A stretch of 64,000 nucleotides of DNA from a bacterium (GTDB lineage: Bacteria > Zixibacteria > MSB-5A5 > CAIYYT01). This document shows positions 29,021 to 36,248 of the stretch, one piece after another. The translations under genes were made by a program, and so were the position numbers. Location of the stretch: assembly GCA_016708315.1 (NCBI GenBank), contig JADJGC010000008.1, forward strand, positions 1 through 64,000, in the 5' to 3' direction. Each line of letters starts with the position of its first letter. The first letter of the stretch is position 1. A model generated the notes under the pieces. That model was not told where the DNA came from, ran no database searches, and worked only from the letters and a program-made list of their open reading frames with translations.

Positions 29021-29713
29021 TCATTCCGCCGGGGCTTTGAGCTCGGTATGAGTCAGATGCAGCGTGCAGCAATACTTGTCCCCTTCAAAGCGACCACGCA
29101 GATAAGCGAAGGCCGGAAGACCTTCGCGACGCAGTGTCAGTGGCTCGTTGCCTTTGATGCCGCCGTTCACGCGGACGAAACCCATTTGCTGAATCTGAAT
29201 CTCCTGGCAGAGCTTGAAAAGAAAATCGAAGGACAGGCTGTCCAGGTGAATCACCTGATAAATTTTGTGCGTGACAAATTTTTGCACCAGATCGTCGCTG
29301 GTCTGGCTGCCTTTGGGAGCGATTTGAACCGGCAGTTCGATGTTCGGTTCGCTGGCCTTGTAGGGTTTCACTTCCTTCACAACCCCTTCGGCGGTCACTT
29401 TCTCCTCCACGAGCCGGAAATGGGCTGCCGGCTTTCGTTGCACGTCAAGGTAAGCCACGGAGCGGATGCGGACTGGTTTGCCGATGAGTTGCATGTCGAT
29501 TTCGGGATCGGCTTTGATGAGCGCTTCGGTGATCTGCTGAGGGGTTTTTCCGTTTACCCACCCGCCCGGCACGCGACCAATGATGGCCTGCGACTCTGGT
29601 TCTACCGGTCCATTTTCGGCCGCGATGACGCGCTTGGCGGTTTTGGCGCAGTTGAGCGACAACAGAAAAAGTTCCGCTGTCCGTTTCTGAAAATTGGTCA
29701 GTTTGATGTACAC
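29021..29713 (-). CDS. Hypothetical protein, 230 residues
   Basis: I do not recognise a family. The protein is soluble, with no signal peptide or membrane segment. The start is GTG, with GGAG a few bases upstream. It opens with a lysine/aromatic-rich segment (IKLTNFQKRTAELF) and ends in a mixed beta-like segment with CCTLHLTHTE. It begins 20 bases after the stop of the 192-residue gene and is therefore probably in the same operon, which continues upstream to the ligase gene. A DNA-metabolism accessory role is possible from the neighbourhood only. Confidence 0.55.
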   Translation of the reverse strand: MYIKLTNFQKRTAELFLLSLNCAKTAKRVIAAENGPVEPESQAIIGRVPGGWVNGKTPQQITEALIKADPEIDMQLIGKPVRIRSVAYLDVQRKPAAHFRLVEEKVTAEGVVKEVKPYKASEPNIELPVQIAPKGSQTSDDLVQKFVTHKIYQVIHLDSLSFDFLFKLCQEIQIQQMGFVRVNGGIKGNEPLTLRREGLPAFAYLRGRFEGDKYCCTLHLTHTELKAPAE

Positions 29714-29733
29714 ATGGCCTCCATCGTCTGGTT

Positions 29734-30312
29734 TTAGAACAAGGACTCAAAACTAGCCTCGGCCTCTTCTTCTTCGCCGGCAGCTTCAGCAATGATCTGC
29801 GAGTCAATTTCCATCCCGACAAAAAGCGGTTTCTTGAGTTTGCCAACCAGCAGGAACGTGCCGTGATTGTTGGTGAGGATGGCCGCGTCGTTGCGCTCGA
29901 CCCCGTCCCGATAATTGAACGTGCCGAGGTAGAATGTTCCCGGCGCGAGTTTCGCCTCCGGCAGCCGATAAACCGATGCGACTTCCAACAGGCTGACCTC
30001 TTCGGCAGAGGCTCGGCGAAATTCAGGGGCTTGCTTGAAAGAACTGGGAACCAGTTGTTTTTTCTGCCCGGTGGCGCTGTCCACAGTCTCGACGGGAGCA
30101 AGCGTGAAATGTTCGCCCGCGCGCAGCGTCCGGCCGACATCTCCGCTCACGAGATACAGGTTGCCTTCCTCAATCACTCCGGCCCGCTGCAACGGTTTGT
30201 TGTCAGCACCGAGCGCTTGAACCCGGCGACTGCCATAGAGGTCGTCGCGCGTGACTTTCCGCAGTTCACTGCTGCATTTCTCCGTACCGAGATTGAAAGT
30301 GCATGCTGCCAT
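29734..30312 (-). CDS. Hypothetical protein, 192 residues, acidic C-terminus
   Basis: Not recognised. The protein is soluble with alternating beta-like segments (YLVSGDVGRTLRAGEHFTL, GTFYLGTFNYRDG) and a strongly acidic tail (AGEEEEAEASF) that could contact a basic protein or mimic DNA. Its ATG lies six bases after the TAA of the ligase gene, so the two are almost certainly co-transcribed and perhaps translationally coupled. The close placement beside ligase, clamp and nuclease genes suggests a replication accessory protein, but no motif proves this. Confidence 0.55.
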   Translation of the reverse strand: MAACTFNLGTEKCSSELRKVTRDDLYGSRRVQALGADNKPLQRAGVIEEGNLYLVSGDVGRTLRAGEHFTLAPVETVDSATGQKKQLVPSSFKQAPEFRRASAEEVSLLEVASVYRLPEAKLAPGTFYLGTFNYRDGVERNDAAILTNNHGTFLLVGKLKKPLFVGMEIDSQIIAEAAGEEEEAEASFESLF

Positions 30313-30318
30313 AGGATT

Positions 30319-31737
30319 TTATGCTTTTGCCCAGCCTTTGACGATTTCAGTCGCTTTCCAATCGTCAATGAACTGCCTGGCCTCGTCTTCCCTGTCGGTT
30401 GCTTTCGTCGCTTCCTCCAGTGGCTTGGCGCGGCCCGGGCTGTAATCAACGGTGTGGAGGACGAAGCGCGGGTAGTCTTCCCGTTCCTGTTCCCATGCGA
30501 CGATCTTGCGAACGGCCGTGTTGCCTTTGACCGTCTTGCTGAAAACTTCCCGCAAAAAGATTTTCGGAGGTTTCGCGGTCGCGGACTGCTTCAGTTGCAG
30601 CGTCACCTGATTGATTTGTTTGAAGGTGCATTCCTGAACCGCTTTGTCCTCACGAATCCGCTCCAGCGTGGGATGAAACGGTTTCAGGATGAATCCCTGT
30701 CCCCGGTAATGATATTGTTCTCCGACCAATTGCAGAACCGTGTTGGTCCAGGGCTTGCCGTCGGTGTCGTTCCACTGCGCGTCTTCTCCATTTATTTCCA
30801 TCACCTTTACGGGACGCACCCAATGGATGGGGCGGCCGTCGGAATCCGTCTCGGTGTAATTGGCGGCGACTCGTTTCAGGGACAGCTCCTGAAACAGCCT
30901 CTCGCGGAGCGCAGGATCGGCCACGCCCACGCGGGCGACCAATTGATAGGAGTTGTCGCAGACCAATGCGCCCATGATGGAAGCCACGTTGCCCGTCAAT
31001 TCCTCCGTGCCCTCCACGTAGCCCACGATGGCCAGATCCAGATTGAACTTCGGCTTGACCTTGTACGCCACGTGGGTCGCGAGGTCGTGTAGCACAATAC
31101 CTTCCTCGCGCTTCTCAATCTGCCGCTGGTAATAGGCATTGAGTTGTTCCGAGCCATTCACTTCCTGAAAGTCCGCGCCGTGCGCTTTCTCCGTCTGAGG
31201 CAGGTTTTGCAGTATCTTTACCCGCTCATCGTATCCCAACGCCTGCTTCTCCTGTTTGTCGAGTATGATGACATCCAAGGTCGTCAGATGCAGCTTCTCC
31301 AGTTCGGCGCGCGAAGCCGGAGAGTTGACGATGCGAATTACTTCGTAGCTGTGGGAACGACCGCCACTAACGGCCAGTTCGCACGCCAGCAACGCGCTGC
31401 TGTGTCCGGCCGCTTCCAGGGCAGCCCCCAGATCCTCAGCGGCGGGCAATCCCACTTCCACTCCGCACGATGGCAGATGAAAGACGAGCGGAGTTTGTCC
31501 TTTCTCCCAATAGAAGTAGGCGGCGATGCCGTCCACCTTGCAGCTCACGATACCACGGCTCCCGGCGAGGTTGTTGCCGATGGCGCTGGTCTGAACGTAT
31601 TTGAATGCCTTGAGAAACTTCTCACGATGATGCGCGGCCAGATGCTGCAACGTCTGGTGGTTGAGCGCGTGCATGCGCGCCACCGCGTAGCCCGGCAGCT
31701 TGGTCTTGAGCTGCGACGCTTTGACAAAAGGATTCAC
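30319..31737 (-). CDS. ATP-dependent DNA ligase
   Basis: 472 residues. Nucleotidyltransferase motif I is CKVDGIAA, with the predicted adenylated lysine at residue 67 (KxDG). ACELAVSG near 118-125 fits motif III, REEGIVL at 210-216 fits motif IV, and YKVKPKFNLDLAIVGY near 225-240 fits motif V. A segment with VRPVKVMEI fits the OB-fold side of the active site. This spacing is that of ATP-dependent ligases, not the NAD-dependent LigA used by bacterial chromosomes; such ligases are typical of phages, plasmids and repair islands. Start is GTG with only a weak AAGG ribosome site. It heads a likely operon with the two unknown genes downstream. No signal or membrane segment. Sealing of nicks left by the neighbouring flap exonuclease is the natural inferred job. 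Confidence 0.82.
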   Translation of the reverse strand: MNPFVKASQLKTKLPGYAVARMHALNHQTLQHLAAHHREKFLKAFKYVQTSAIGNNLAGSRGIVSCKVDGIAAYFYWEKGQTPLVFHLPSCGVEVGLPAAEDLGAALEAAGHSSALLACELAVSGGRSHSYEVIRIVNSPASRAELEKLHLTTLDVIILDKQEKQALGYDERVKILQNLPQTEKAHGADFQEVNGSEQLNAYYQRQIEKREEGIVLHDLATHVAYKVKPKFNLDLAIVGYVEGTEELTGNVASIMGALVCDNSYQLVARVGVADPALRERLFQELSLKRVAANYTETDSDGRPIHWVRPVKVMEINGEDAQWNDTDGKPWTNTVLQLVGEQYHYRGQGFILKPFHPTLERIREDKAVQECTFKQINQVTLQLKQSATAKPPKIFLREVFSKTVKGNTAVRKIVAWEQEREDYPRFVLHTVDYSPGRAKPLEEATKATDREDEARQFIDDWKATEIVKGWAKA

Positions 31738-31805
31738 GCCTTTTGTGTTTGGCCGGGTTCGCGCTACGCAATGGTTCGCCCACGGAAATGAAGTTCGATT
31801 ATTTC

Positions 31806-31828
31806 AAGTCAAAACGAGGAAAGTCCTC
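31806..31828 (-). terminator. Weak hairpin after the flap exonuclease gene
   Basis: On the minus strand a 5-bp stem (GAGGA and TCCTC, 3-base loop, 31816-31828) is followed by GTTTTGACTT. It lies between the true end of the exonuclease gene and the ligase start. It is a weak rho-independent terminator at best. Confidence 0.3.
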
Positions 31829-31845
31829 TTGGCTTAAATCACAGT

Positions 31846-32834
31846 TCAGCTGATAGAAAGCGACGGCTGCCTCTGTGTTTCAAATGGTGCGAACCATTGG
31901 TCGTACTGCTTCAGGAAGGATTGCATGGTCAGATCCATAAGCACCTGCCGGAAGGCTTCCTTGTTGGGACGAGGCTCAGGGATGGTACCCAGGACAATGT
32001 CACCCTGACGACCGGTATCCAGGTCCGTGGCTTGAAGATTGACGTGAGCCTGGCTCCAATCGGCGGCTTTTGCCCCGCGTCCTTTTTGACTTCCAAGTCG
32101 AGTGCCGCCAGGGCGTCGAGTTTGTCAGGATTCGTCAGTCCTTCGCGAAGCTTCTCGTAATACTGCCCCAACGTCACCGGCCCGATGCCGCCGATTGGCT
32201 TGATCCCATCGGAATCATCGCCCGTGCAGGCGAGGAAGACCGCCATGTCCGGGCCCGTCAATCTTGCATTTGTTGGAAGGAATCCCTGTTTCAGATGTGC
32301 ATCAATATTCGCGGCGGTTACCAGCTGCCTCTTTTGCGGGTTGTAATGACTGACGTTAGTCTTCACGAGTTGGAGCAGGTCTTTGTCGTAGGAGACAATT
32401 ACCGCTGGGTTGCGGCTCGATTGAACTGCTTTGGCAATGAGGTCTTCCGCCTCCATGCCGGGGAATTCGTCGCGAGCGCCGATCACGGCAATTCCGAGGT
32501 GCGGCAGGCATTGCGCCAGCCGATGAAACTGTTGGCGCAGATAAGGTGACCCAGTCTTCCGCTTGTAGGTGGGCAGGAGTTCGGCGCGAAATCCATCCCG
32601 TGACGAATCCGCGAAGGCGATGACGCGGGCGGGCCGCTGCTTTGCCAGCGTGCTCAGTTGGTTGAACGTCCCCACGAGACCCCATGTGGGTTCTCCCGTT
32701 ACTCTGGAAGTAACCTGGCGTGGATCCAGACCGCGAGGGCCCGGCATGTATGCCAGCCGGTGAAGGAAACCGGTCAGGTCAATATAACAAGTGCTGCCGG
32801 GCGGCAGCAGCGGAAGCCCATGCGCAATCTTCAT
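31846..32834 (-). CDS. 5'-3' flap exonuclease (FEN/PolI-N type), with a -1 frame break
   Basis: The PIN-type nuclease core is clear: FADSSRDGFRAELLPTYKRK, MEAEDLIA, VSYDKDLLQLV and DDSDGIKPIGGIG match the metal-binding and helix-hairpin motifs of the PolI N-terminal/T4 RNase H family, which removes RNA primers and flaps. The ATG follows GGGGAG. The plain frame stops at 31929 with an unconvincing tail. Shifting by -1 at the run of five A residues (32083-32087, CAAAAAGG on the coding strand) gives a much better end, with NLQATDLDTGRQGDI and FLKQYDQWFAPFE, finishing at TGA 31846-31848. I therefore treat the gene as extending to 31846 with one base apparently missing, or with a -1 slip. A stand-alone gene of this kind, beside ligase and clamp genes, is typical of self-replicating elements. 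Confidence 0.72.
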
Positions 32835-32840
32835 CTCCCC

Positions 32841-32846
32841 ATTCTA
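32841..32846 (-). promoter_or_regulatory. -10-like TAGAAT box, six bases before the exonuclease ATG
   Basis: Minus strand reads TTAGAATGGGGAG and then ATG. The six-base gap from box to ATG is the spacing of a leaderless promoter, although GGGGAG would also serve as a ribosome site on a longer transcript. Confidence 0.5.
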
Positions 32847-33084
32847 AGATCGCCGGGCCACGGTCGCTGGGTTGGCGCGCCCTGTCGGTGGATGTTACGT
32901 CTGTGTCGCTTTCCTTCGTTTGCCAATGAAGAGCCTTTGTAGGAATTATGGGAAGCAATCGCGCCGGTGCGCGGGCAGGATCGCGCCGCAGAATGTTCCC
33001 GCCAAGAATGAAGTTGAATGCGTGCTTTCGCCTTCTTGCGCGGCTCACTTTGGTCACTTGCCGGCGTGATGATGCGGGCGTGAC
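32847..33084. other. Intergenic stretch between the exonuclease and the 219-residue gene
   Basis: About 240 bases with no recognised gene. A GTG-started frame of 92 codons (33057 to 32779, minus) crosses it, rich in Arg and Lys at first, but it runs on into the exonuclease gene and has no ribosome site, so I do not call it. Confidence 0.3.
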
Positions 33085-33744
33085 TCAGGGCTCTTCCTCT
33101 TCCATTTCCGGCACATCGCCCTGCGCAAGGTTGCTCTCCACGACGTTGGCCGGAACGCCGGATGCTTTGGCTTGGGCGACGAGTTGCTCCAGCTTCGCCT
33201 TGCCCTCCACGCACGCCTTTTCCGGGTCACCGATTCCGAAGACTTGCTGCGATAGCAAAAGCTTCTGAACCTGACGATCCCAACCTGCCGTCGGGTCGGG
33301 TTGGATGTGCCGGAGAGCTTCGGCCGTCACTTGGATGTCTCGCAAAACCTGCCGCTGTTCGGCTGTGGGCGCAAAGATACCCGGGTTGTTGGACGCCGGT
33401 GTCACGCCGCCGGGATCTTGAGCCAAACATGCGCTCTGAGTGTTGTTCACGGTCGGGTTCTTTATGTCCTTGTCCGCCGGATTGAGTTCCTGAAGATACC
33501 ACGCTCCTTCGGCGAGAAAGAAATTCTGGATGTGGTCGCCGACATCCGCGCTGATGCCCGTGATTTGGTCATCCTGATAGGTGAACGCGTTGGCCAGATG
33601 CTCCCGTCCCTGGTCATACAGGGCCACCACGTCTTCCCTGGTGTAAACTTCGACCAGCACGAACGGCTCTGTGATTTCCGCGAGTGGCTGGCCGGATTGG
33701 TTGTAGCGGAACGTCCCGCCGTGGGTGACGATTTTCAGTTGCAT
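33085..33744 (-). CDS. Hypothetical protein, 219 residues, acidic tail
   Basis: Not recognised. Residues 1-85 look like a small beta-rich domain (MQLKIVTHGGTFRYNQSG, FVLVEVYTREDVVALY); the second half is helical (QRQVLRDIQVTAEALRHI, KAKLEQLVAQAKASG) and ends in EMEEEEP. The ATG has a GGAG ribosome site about nine bases upstream. It starts 38 bases after the MoxR-type ATPase stop, so it may be a partner of that ATPase; the acidic helical tail would suit a protein-binding adaptor. That role is inference from position. Confidence 0.55.
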   Translation of the reverse strand: MQLKIVTHGGTFRYNQSGQPLAEITEPFVLVEVYTREDVVALYDQGREHLANAFTYQDDQITGISADVGDHIQNFFLAEGAWYLQELNPADKDIKNPTVNNTQSACLAQDPGGVTPASNNPGIFAPTAEQRQVLRDIQVTAEALRHIQPDPTAGWDRQVQKLLLSQQVFGIGDPEKACVEGKAKLEQLVAQAKASGVPANVVESNLAQGDVPEMEEEEP

Positions 33745-33756
33745 AAATTTCTCTCC

Positions 33757-33762
33757 ATTCTA
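33757..33762 (-). promoter_or_regulatory. -10-like TAGAAT box before the 219-residue gene
   Basis: Minus strand reads CCCTAGAATGGAGAG, with ATG 12 bases after the box. Member of the CCTANAATGG set. Confidence 0.45.
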
Positions 33763-33781
33763 GGGCTCTTGAGTTGTCCTG

Positions 33782-34936
33782 CTATTTGAGTTGGACGAGC
33801 GTTTCCTTCAGACCGGGAACACCGGTGATGTTCCTGGCCAGCGCGGGTTGTTCTTTGAGCGCTTGCGCCACCAGATCGGAGGCTTTTGCAGTCAGGCGCT
33901 TCAGGAAGACGGCTGCCTGCGCCGGCTCCAATTCCGGCAGATGCTTGAGAATCATCAATAGCCTCGGCTTTTCTGGACGAGCTTCGAAGACCTGCACCCA
34001 GCTGCGGACCTTTCCGATGACAGGCCCAGCTTCCTGCAACTCTTCTTGCGCCGCTTCTTGCAGGTAATGCAACAAGGTGCGCTGGGTGCCGTCGCGAAAG
34101 GTGGCATTCTCGTAGCCAATGGTGCCCGACAAGTGATGGAGCAGTTGGCTCCACAACTCGCTCTTGGGTTCCATGCGCGCGAGTTGTGTCTCGGTGTATC
34201 CCTTCAAGATGTCATTGGCATAATCCCACGTGCGCGGCGTCGCGTAAGGCTGAACGGCTTCAACCATTTCTTTGGTGAAATAACACAACCGATCCGGGTT
34301 GCTGGCGATGAAACCCCGGATACCGGGATTGATGTGGCTGCCCCAATTCAGCCACTCGAGATGATTGAAGGTGAGTTCATGCAGGTTAACCCGGGAGATG
34401 ATGGGGCTGGGAATGGGGTGAACGGCCTCGGAATCCTTCGGCCGGTTTCCAGCGAGCACGATGCGATTTTGTTTCGGAAAATTGTAGCTGCCGGTGATGC
34501 ATCGTTTTTGAGTCGCCTGAAAGATCGGCACCTGGGTGCTGGGCGGCACCGTGTTGAACTCGTCGAAGAAAAACACCCACAGCTCGGGATCGTCGGTAGC
34601 GGGAAATTCAAAGTTGTGCGCGTAGTAGGTGACGAGCCCGCTGGTGTTGTCCTTGATCCGATCCGGGTGAACCTTTCTCAATTCCTCCAGAGCAATGACG
34701 CGCGGGATCCCTTTGAGTTCACTCGCATCGTAGCACGACAGCGGAATCACGCACAGGTTGGCTTTCAATTCCCGACAGACGTCCTCGACCAGGGCCGTTT
34801 TGCCGACTCCCGGCGGTCCGATGAAGCAGGTCGGCAGATCGATGTCCTTGTGCATATTCTGAAGCAGAATGCGCCGGCCAATTGCGTAGCCGATCGCCCG
34901 CTCCGGGAACAAAGGTTCTGCCAGGTTCTTTTGCAT
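33782..34936 (-). CDS. MoxR-type AAA+ ATPase
   Basis: 384 residues. Walker A is FIGPPGVGKTALV (residues about 38-50); Walker B is LWVFFFDEFN; sensor 1 is IVLAGNRP, followed by PSPIISR with the likely arginine finger. This matches MoxR/RavA-like AAA+ ATPases, which usually act with a von Willebrand A (VWA) protein as a chaperone or metal-insertion remodeller. A VWA protein is encoded 5.5 kb upstream on the same strand (40485-41852), so a pair is plausible. The gene lies between the clamp gene and the 219-residue gene with gaps of 26 and 37 bases. It ends in TAG; reading through that TAG would only enter the next gene in a wrong frame, so here TAG acts as a normal stop. No clear ribosome site. 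Confidence 0.75.
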   Translation of the reverse strand: MQKNLAEPLFPERAIGYAIGRRILLQNMHKDIDLPTCFIGPPGVGKTALVEDVCRELKANLCVIPLSCYDASELKGIPRVIALEELRKVHPDRIKDNTSGLVTYYAHNFEFPATDDPELWVFFFDEFNTVPPSTQVPIFQATQKRCITGSYNFPKQNRIVLAGNRPKDSEAVHPIPSPIISRVNLHELTFNHLEWLNWGSHINPGIRGFIASNPDRLCYFTKEMVEAVQPYATPRTWDYANDILKGYTETQLARMEPKSELWSQLLHHLSGTIGYENATFRDGTQRTLLHYLQEAAQEELQEAGPVIGKVRSWVQVFEARPEKPRLLMILKHLPELEPAQAAVFLKRLTAKASDLVAQALKEQPALARNITGVPGLKETLVQLK

Positions 34937-34962
34937 CGTTTTCAGGTCGGAAGGAATTCGGT

Positions 34963-36057
34963 TCAGTGCAGGCGGCGTGGCATGGCCAGATACATGCAGT
35001 TGTGGCCTTGAAACACCAACGGTGATTGCGGCCCTTGGAGATCGAATCTTACCTGGGCGTCGGTGCTCGCCTCGAGCGCTTCGGCGATGTAGCGCGGTGC
35101 GAATACGGTCGTGCAGGTTTCCCCCTGATAGTCCATCTCCAGCGACTCGTGAAACTTGCAGGTGGTCTGGGCCTGGATCACCAGCCGGCGCCCCTCAAAA
35201 TGCAGATCGACCGTGCCCTCCTTTTCCTCCACTGCGGCGCTGGCGCGCTTCAATGCCTGCAACAACGCCTCCCGCGAGATGCTGTTTTCCCGCTGCAGCG
35301 GCCGGATGAATTTGTGGTAGTTGGGGTAGCTCCCTTCGACCTGCGAAAAGATGAGCCGGTAGCGCCCGTTGGTGACCGTTTCAAAGTCAAAGCTGACCTG
35401 GCGCTCTCCTACCGTGCAAGTGACTTCGCTCTTCCAGGTCAAATGCGAGGCGAGCAACTTGGCGATGGCGCTGGGGATGATGCATTGCAAGTTCGGGTCG
35501 GAGGGTGGTGTGGTCGGCGTGAATTCCACCAGCGCCAGGCGTCGGCTGTCGGTGGCCACGACGCGTCCCTGTCCGTCCGGAAAGTGCAGGTAACAGCCGC
35601 ACAAGACATGTCGTTCGTCGTCCACGGCGGCGGCGAAGACGGTTCGGCGCAACGCCATGCACAGAGTGGCTTGATCCACCTTGAACGAGTTCCCGGTGGG
35701 CGCGGGCACATTTGGAAAATCGTTTGGTGGCAGCTCGGGCAGAGCCAGCTCGATGTTTTCCGTCGTGAAGTTGAAATGCTTGCCCGAAGTGGATTGGGCG
35801 TGAAGTTCCCGGCCCTGAAGCGTCTTGGCAAATGCGAGCAGCTTGCGCGCTGGCACGAGCGCCACTCCCTCCTCGCCTTCGGCAGGAAAGGAACATTGCA
35901 CCTGATTGCTGGCGTCAGTGCCGGTGAGCGTGAGCACCCCACTCTTGAGTTCGATGAGCACGTGTGTCGCCGCAGGCAAAGGGGTGCGGGCCGGGATGAT
36001 GCCTTCGACAACCTCCAGCGCTTTCTGGAATTCTTTGGCGACCGTGTTGAACTTCAT
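34963..36057 (-). CDS. dnaN: DNA polymerase III sliding clamp (beta subunit)
   Basis: 364 residues, the normal DnaN length. Family landmarks are present: LPAATHVLIEL early (residues about 27-37), VVATDSRRLALVEF in the central domain, EGSYPNYHKFI in the third domain and the C-terminal YLAMPRRL close to the usual Y-V-M-P-M-R-L ending. It forms the ring that tethers polymerase and many repair enzymes to DNA. A clamp gene away from dnaA and beside ligase, flap nuclease and helicase genes suggests a second, element-borne clamp rather than the chromosomal one. No polymerase or clamp loader is in this window. A TAAAAC box sits just before the ATG. Confidence 0.88.
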   Translation of the reverse strand: MKFNTVAKEFQKALEVVEGIIPARTPLPAATHVLIELKSGVLTLTGTDASNQVQCSFPAEGEEGVALVPARKLLAFAKTLQGRELHAQSTSGKHFNFTTENIELALPELPPNDFPNVPAPTGNSFKVDQATLCMALRRTVFAAAVDDERHVLCGCYLHFPDGQGRVVATDSRRLALVEFTPTTPPSDPNLQCIIPSAIAKLLASHLTWKSEVTCTVGERQVSFDFETVTNGRYRLIFSQVEGSYPNYHKFIRPLQRENSISREALLQALKRASAAVEEKEGTVDLHFEGRRLVIQAQTTCKFHESLEMDYQGETCTTVFAPRYIAEALEASTDAQVRFDLQGPQSPLVFQGHNCMYLAMPRRLH

Positions 36058-36060
36058 GTC

Positions 36061-36066
36061 GTTTTA
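36061..36066 (-). promoter_or_regulatory. -10-like TAAAAC box before dnaN
   Basis: Minus strand reads CCTAAAACGAC then ATG. The box is only three bases from the start and its last base is C, so this is the weakest of the set. Confidence 0.25.
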
Positions 36067-36086
36067 GGTGTTTGGCGCAGTTGTGC

Positions 36087-36248
36087 TCATTCGAACGCGA
36101 ACGTGAGATTTTCCCGGCTGTTCTGAAAGGGAGCCGGGCATCTGGCCGAGGCAGATCTCGACCGCTTGTCGGGCTTGAGGACCTCGCCGTTGCCAAAGGA
36201 GAGGCCAAAATCCAGCTCGAGATTCTCACCGTTGGCTCGAGGCCGCAC
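36087..36248 (-). CDS. Small ORF of 53 codons, or displaced C-terminus of the helicase
   Basis: Between the helicase stop and the clamp gene a GTG-started frame reads on in good protein-like sequence (NGENLELDFGLSFGNGE, then SRENLTFAFE) to TGA. It overlaps the last 23 bases of the helicase frame. No clear ribosome site precedes the GTG. It could be a small real protein, or the true C-terminal end of the helicase reached by another frame change near 36250. The sequence is not recognised. Confidence 0.4.
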   Translation of the reverse strand: MRPRANGENLELDFGLSFGNGEVLKPDKRSRSASARCPAPFQNSRENLTFAFE

